This document shows positions 6,068 through 9,446 of a stretch of 9,446 nt of DNA, piece by piece. The position numbers and the translations under genes are program-made. Origin of the DNA: an uncultured Bacteroidales bacterium. GTDB lineage: Bacteria; Bacteroidota; Bacteroidia; Bacteroidales; UBA932. Under the pieces are notes generated by a model, which did not search any database, had not been told where the DNA came from, and worked only from the letters and a program-made list of their open reading frames with translations. The DNA is taken from NCBI GenBank assembly GCA_900546445.1, contig URCV01000057.1:1-9446 (forward strand). Direction: 5' to 3'. The stretch's first letter is position 1. Each line of letters starts with the position of its first letter.

Positions 6068-7393
6068 TTACTGAACGTAAGCGCTTCCGTCTTCTATCGC
6101 AGCGGTAATTCCCGCCTTGATGCTGGACCAGTAGGAATTGTTGTCTACGTGACACAGCTCGAAAACCATAAGTCCGTCGGTGTTCTTAAGGCACCAACGC
6201 GCCGCCTCGCCCGGGTCGAAATCGATTCCTGCCACGGTATAAGAACCATACATCCGGCAATCGCCCTTAATATAACTCTTACCCATAGACAGCTGATATG
6301 ATACTGTTTCTCCATCATACTCAGGAAACAGCTTCTTCATATAGGCTCCATTCTGGAACACGTCCAGATACTTCGCAAATCCGGTCTTATAGTAGTCCGG
6401 AGTAGCCCACCAGTAACTTCCGGTAAGATTCTTCTTATCCGAAGTCCAGTTCTGACCGGTGCTCCAGAGTGGCCACCACGATGCGGCCCAATACTCGAAC
6501 TTACATTCCGGCCTTATAGCCTTTATGCGTCTGCCGATTTCCTCCACATAACCGGTTATGACGGACGTACGCCACTCGACGAACTGATTCCACTGCGGTC
6601 CGAACACATCCTTACCATCGTCGGTAACCCTATAGATATCTTCCGGCCAATTCTTTACCATCACGCCCATAGCCTTTTGGAAGGCTTCGCGAGTGGTCTC
6701 GGAAAAATCCGAATGGTAATTCTGATAACGGCAGTAATCGAGCGTAAAGGAATCGACGTCGTATTTAGTGACGATTTCCTCGACCACATCCATAACGAAC
6801 TGCCTTACGAAAGCGTCGGCAGGATTAAGGAATGGGAAGATGCCGTCGTTAGGGTTATTTCTGATATCAGTCACCCCTGCCGATGAAAGTATCTCCTGGC
6901 AGTAACGACCTTCGAAGTCGGAGTCTTTATATTTGGCCGTCTCGCCCAGCCCATATGTCGGGAACACGGTCATAGCAGCACCGAGGCGCATGCCATTAGC
7001 ATGGCACTGCTCTATAAAGTACTGCAGGTAATCGAAATTACGAGTAATACCGTTATACTCAGTACGCATGGGGAGAATATCCGATTCGTAAAGCACACCG
7101 CCTTCCATCAGCTTCACCTCGAGAATAATCTCGTTGAAGCCGTTGTTCTTTATTCTCTTCACCCAAGTCTTGATGTCTCCTTTCGTGCGGAGTCTGCTCC
7201 AATTGACTGTAGCGCTCACCCACAACGAACGATCCTTCTCGACCTTCGGAGTCGGTTCAGGTTCCGGAGTAGGCTCCGGATCGGGAGTAGGAACTTCCGT
7301 ACCAGGGTCCGGGGTCGGAGTAGGCGCAGTAGGCTTTTCACATGCAGAGAGAAGCACGCACACGCAGAGAAGTGTTGTCAATATCCTTTTCAT
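6068..7393 (-). CDS. GHL10-family lipoprotein (glycosyl-hydrolase-like 10, COG1649), downstream paralog
   Basis: The predicted 441-residue lipoprotein has signal peptide MKRILTTLLCVCVLLSA-C18, then a Pro/Thr/Glu-rich linker (about residues 21-50) that would hold the domain away from the membrane. The catalytic-type domain starts at RSLWVSATVNW. Landmarks are NNGFNEIILEVK (83-94), the long YFIEQCHANGMRLGAAMTVFP segment, LDYCRY (218-223, Asp219), EYWAASW (300-306), GQNW (313-316) and DGLMVFELC (406-414). This order matches TIM-barrel proteins of the GHL10/COG1649 group, often annotated as family 10-like glycosylhydrolase or alpha-amylase-family protein. Substrate and chemistry are not established; Asp219 is the best candidate catalytic or binding residue by analogy. 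Its ATG overlaps the upstream paralog's TGA as ATGA, and the terminator follows. Family call strong; activity inferred. Confidence 0.85.
   Translation of the reverse strand: MKRILTTLLCVCVLLSACEKPTAPTPTPDPGTEVPTPDPEPTPEPEPTPKVEKDRSLWVSATVNWSRLRTKGDIKTWVKRIKNNGFNEIILEVKLMEGGVLYESDILPMRTEYNGITRNFDYLQYFIEQCHANGMRLGAAMTVFPTYGLGETAKYKDSDFEGRYCQEILSSAGVTDIRNNPNDGIFPFLNPADAFVRQFVMDVVEEIVTKYDVDSFTLDYCRYQNYHSDFSETTREAFQKAMGVMVKNWPEDIYRVTDDGKDVFGPQWNQFVEWRTSVITGYVEEIGRRIKAIRPECKFEYWAASWWPLWSTGQNWTSDKKNLTGSYWWATPDYYKTGFAKYLDVFQNGAYMKKLFPEYDGETVSYQLSMGKSYIKGDCRMYGSYTVAGIDFDPGEAARWCLKNTDGLMVFELCHVDNNSYWSSIKAGITAAIEDGSAYVQ
7247..7333 (-). repeat. Low-complexity Pro/Thr/Glu linker coding repeat
   Basis: Codons about 21-49 of the downstream GHL10 lipoprotein repeat short P-T-P-D-P and E-P-T-P units, visible in the DNA as reiterated CCG/ACT/GAA/CCT triplets. 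It is a flexible spacer between lipid anchor and domain. The upstream paralog lacks it. Such repeats can change length by slippage. Confidence 0.75.
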
Positions 7394-8667
7394 TTACATT
7401 CCTTCTTATAACGGTCGATTCCGCTCTTAATCTTATCCCAAAGGTCGTTGCTGACTATCTGGCAGAGGTCGAAGACCATCAGGCCCTGCGTATCGCGAAG
7501 GCACAGATAGCAAGCGTCGTCGAACTGCTCGAGATGGTTTATGGCGTAGATGGAGCCCTCCACGGTGCAAGCGTCGCCGATATCACGATTGGCCCGCATA
7601 AGTCCGAACTCGATGGATTCGTTATCTTCGATGCCCCAAACCTTTTCGAGGTAGGTTCCGGTGATAAACACGTCGAGCTGGTCGGCAAAAGCCGCCTTAT
7701 AATAGTTCTCGTCGGCCCAGTTAAGGCCCTCGTACCACTTGATGTCAGGTGAACCCCAGTTCTGGCCGTTACGATAGATGGCGTGCAGCCAAGAAGCGGC
7801 CCAATACTCGAGCTTGCAGTCCGGACGGAGCTCGTCTCTGAGCAGCTTAACCTGCTCGATGAAGTCTCTTATGACTATTCCGCGCCAAGTCCACCACTGT
7901 TTGTAGTATTTGCCCGGAATCTCCTCTCCGTCGGGTCCGTAAGTGAAGATTTCCTGAGGGAAGGCCTTCAATTCGTGTCCCAAGTACTTTTCGAAAGCGA
8001 CTCTCGAGCTATCCGAGAAATCGGTCTTTCCTCCGGGGTAACGACAATAATCCAGACACAGTGCGTCTATGTCGTACTGCGAGAGCACCTCGCGAAGAGT
8101 TCTAAGACCGTAGTCCCGGCTATATTTCAAGCAAGGGTTCAGATTCACGCCCACTTCGGACAGGTCGTCCTCGAGTTTCATCATACCCGCAGGTGTGTAT
8201 TCCACGCAGGTGTATTGGCGAAGTTCAGGGCGTTCATAAACCGCTCCGAACTGCTTGCAGGCGACACCGACCGAAAATGGAGCTACCGATGCCATCACCT
8301 TGATGCCACGTTTATGTGCCTGCTCTATGAAGTAACCGAGATAATCCCAGCCCCTGTTTTCGAGCACAAAGCCATACTCGCCCTTGAATTCAGGCAAGAA
8401 GTCACTGTTATAAAGCACGAATCCGTCGGCACCTTTCACATCCACACAGACCTGATTGAATCCCGTGGCCTTTATCTTATCCAGATACCAGTCCACTGAA
8501 TCCTTAGTCGCGAAACGCTGGAAATTAGCGTCGGAACATATCCAGGCCGTGATAGTCTTCTCTTTAGAATGGTTTTCTCTGCCACAGCCCGCAAAAACCG
8601 CAGCCGCAGCAGAGAAAACTATTGCCATAAAGATTAGACGACTACACAATCTCGCGCTTAATCTCAT
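7390..8667 (-). CDS. GHL10-family lipoprotein (glycosyl-hydrolase-like 10, COG1649), upstream paralog
   Basis: The 425-residue protein begins with a lipoprotein signal peptide with three arginines (MRLSARLCSRLIF), a hydrophobic core and VFAGC (lipid-bearing Cys28). It shares the landmarks of the next gene in the same order: ATGFNQVCVDVKGADG (67-82), YFIEQAHKRGIKVMASVAPF, LDYCRYPGG (205-213, Asp206), EYWAASW (277-283), GQNW (291-294) and QGLMVFDLC (384-392). It lacks the Pro-rich linker, so its domain should sit closer to the membrane. The first ATG overlaps the preceding gene by 26 nt. The alternative Met14 would remove all the basic residues and is less likely. The 4-nt ATGA overlap with the downstream paralog suggests coupled translation. 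The pair looks like an old tandem duplication with clear divergence. Substrate unknown. Confidence 0.87.
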   Translation of the reverse strand: MRLSARLCSRLIFMAIVFSAAAAVFAGCGRENHSKEKTITAWICSDANFQRFATKDSVDWYLDKIKATGFNQVCVDVKGADGFVLYNSDFLPEFKGEYGFVLENRGWDYLGYFIEQAHKRGIKVMASVAPFSVGVACKQFGAVYERPELRQYTCVEYTPAGMMKLEDDLSEVGVNLNPCLKYSRDYGLRTLREVLSQYDIDALCLDYCRYPGGKTDFSDSSRVAFEKYLGHELKAFPQEIFTYGPDGEEIPGKYYKQWWTWRGIVIRDFIEQVKLLRDELRPDCKLEYWAASWLHAIYRNGQNWGSPDIKWYEGLNWADENYYKAAFADQLDVFITGTYLEKVWGIEDNESIEFGLMRANRDIGDACTVEGSIYAINHLEQFDDACYLCLRDTQGLMVFDLCQIVSNDLWDKIKSGIDRYKKECK

Positions 8668-9446
8668 ATCTTGCTATTACGATTGTACCTCCCAAAAGCA
8701 GAACCTGTCCCTTATCGTTTGCAGCATCATAAACATAAGCTGCAGAAGGAATAACCTGAGAAGCACTGAAATACTGAGTCTTGAGAAGATAGTGGTTCTC
8801 CTCGTCGGCAGGGTCATTGCTCTGAATGGTGATGTATACCTCAGGCCATCCTGTAGAAGCCGTGATGACATAAGGAGTACCATTAAGCATAAATGCCTTT
8901 ATGTTTCCTGTAGAATAATTACCATACTGAGCATTTCCTTCAGGAATTCCTGCGCTCTGAACACCGGGAACGGTAGTTGTAGTAGTTCCCTGAAGGGCTA
9001 CGTCCTCTCCGGTATTCTTCACGCCCTGACGGGTGTAAACGTGATATCCCTTATTGTCTCCCATAGAGTCACCTATGAAGAATGTGCCGTTGACGTTACC
9101 TGATGCAGGAGAAATAGTCTGTCCCCAGTTACCATCGTTTGAAGCATAATCGGTCTGGAAATGGTGCCAAGTAGACTTAGAGAAATCTCCATTATGGAAC
9201 TCCCATACGTGATGGCTCGTAGCTGCACCACGACCAGCGAATATGGAGCAAAGCAGGAAGTCTCCGTTAACGTCGCCTCCACAGTTCATATAGCCAAATG
9301 AATTGCCTCTGTTGTTAGGCTCGTTGTTAACATTAGTGTAGACTAATGTCGGAGCCTTGTCGAAACCATCTTTCCACGCGAATACATAACCATAATTAAT
9401 GTCATCTCCGACAGTAGTAGGATTTCCTTCCTTATCGAAGCCGAAA
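8642..9446 (-). CDS. Beta-rich repeat protein, C-terminal part (runs off right edge)
   Basis: The visible part is 267 codons plus TAG, open from the right edge with no start, so the Met at 9289 is internal (the frame reads through ...NRGNSFGYMNCGGDVNG). Residues are rich in Gly, Asn, Thr, Tyr and Trp. Two units resemble each other: GGDVNGDFLLCSIFAG...VWEF and SGNVNGTFFIGDSMGD...YHVYTRQG. These G-(D/N)-V-N-G-(D/T)-F units recall FG-GAP or VCBS-like beta-propeller blades with Asp/Asn-rich loops. A possibly related unit lies upstream (YGYVFAWKDG, then LVYTNVNNE). Position directly before two GHL10 lipoproteins, with a 26-nt overlap, points to a surface or outer-membrane glycan-binding role in a polysaccharide-utilisation-like operon. 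I cannot name the family with confidence; an uncharacterised Bacteroidetes DUF of the SusE/SusF-position type is possible. Confidence 0.7.
   Translation of the reverse strand, partial: FGFDKEGNPTTVGDDINYGYVFAWKDGFDKAPTLVYTNVNNEPNNRGNSFGYMNCGGDVNGDFLLCSIFAGRGAATSHHVWEFHNGDFSKSTWHHFQTDYASNDGNWGQTISPASGNVNGTFFIGDSMGDNKGYHVYTRQGVKNTGEDVALQGTTTTTVPGVQSAGIPEGNAQYGNYSTGNIKAFMLNGTPYVITASTGWPEVYITIQSNDPADEENHYLLKTQYFSASQVIPSAAYVYDAANDKGQVLLLGGTIVIARYEIKREIV

Noticed and set aside
7783..8499. Plus-strand open frame of 238 codons
   Set aside because: It is antisense to the upstream GHL10 lipoprotein gene, which has a signal peptide and family motifs. The plus-strand translation shows no recognisable domain.
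8456..9103. Plus-strand open frame of 215 codons
   Set aside because: It spans the junction of two overlapping minus-strand genes and reads as unstructured sequence with no motif.

Overview
The window looks like chromosomal DNA from a gut-type Bacteroidetes bacterium, most likely order Bacteroidales. The evidence is a long alanine/glutamate-tailed ribosomal protein S16 followed by rimM, lipoproteins with short Sec/SPII signal peptides, promoter elements of the Bacteroidetes TAnnTTTG type rather than E. coli -35/-10 boxes, weak or absent Shine-Dalgarno sequences, and a carbohydrate-related lipoprotein cluster. I cannot assign a genus. Every gene I can support reads on the minus strand, so transcription runs from high to low coordinates.

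Right part (9446 to 6011): the end of a polysaccharide-utilisation-like operon. It starts with the C-terminal part of a repeat-containing beta-rich protein that runs off the right edge. Two tandem paralogous lipoproteins of the glycosyl-hydrolase-like 10 (GHL10, COG1649) type follow. The three genes overlap by 26 and 4 nt and end at a clear intrinsic terminator (6011-6042).

Middle (6010 to 4939): a 220-bp spacer with a possible promoter, then a 302-residue AT-rich, tyrosine-rich orphan protein with one N-terminal hydrophobic segment.

Centre-left (4917 to 1531): a compact Fe-S cluster assembly operon, sufB-pnuC-sufC-sufD. Gaps are 8 and 3 nt, with an 8-nt overlap at sufC/sufD. Two features are unusual. 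A PnuC-family vitamin/nucleoside transporter sits between sufB and sufC, and SufD is only about 199 residues, less than half the usual length, keeping only the C-terminal beta-helix part. No sulfur-donor gene (sufS, sufE or sufU) is in the window.

Left (1579 to 1): a candidate promoter inside the 3' end of sufD precedes rpsP and rimM, which overlap by one base at TAATG. A second candidate promoter overlaps the end of rimM. It drives a CotH-kinase-type lipoprotein that starts at a TTG codon and runs off the left edge.

I saw no tRNA or rRNA gene, CRISPR array, insertion sequence or integrase. There is no proven new system here. The best leads are the mini-SufD, the pnuC insertion in the suf operon, and the coupled GHL10 pair downstream of a propeller-like protein.
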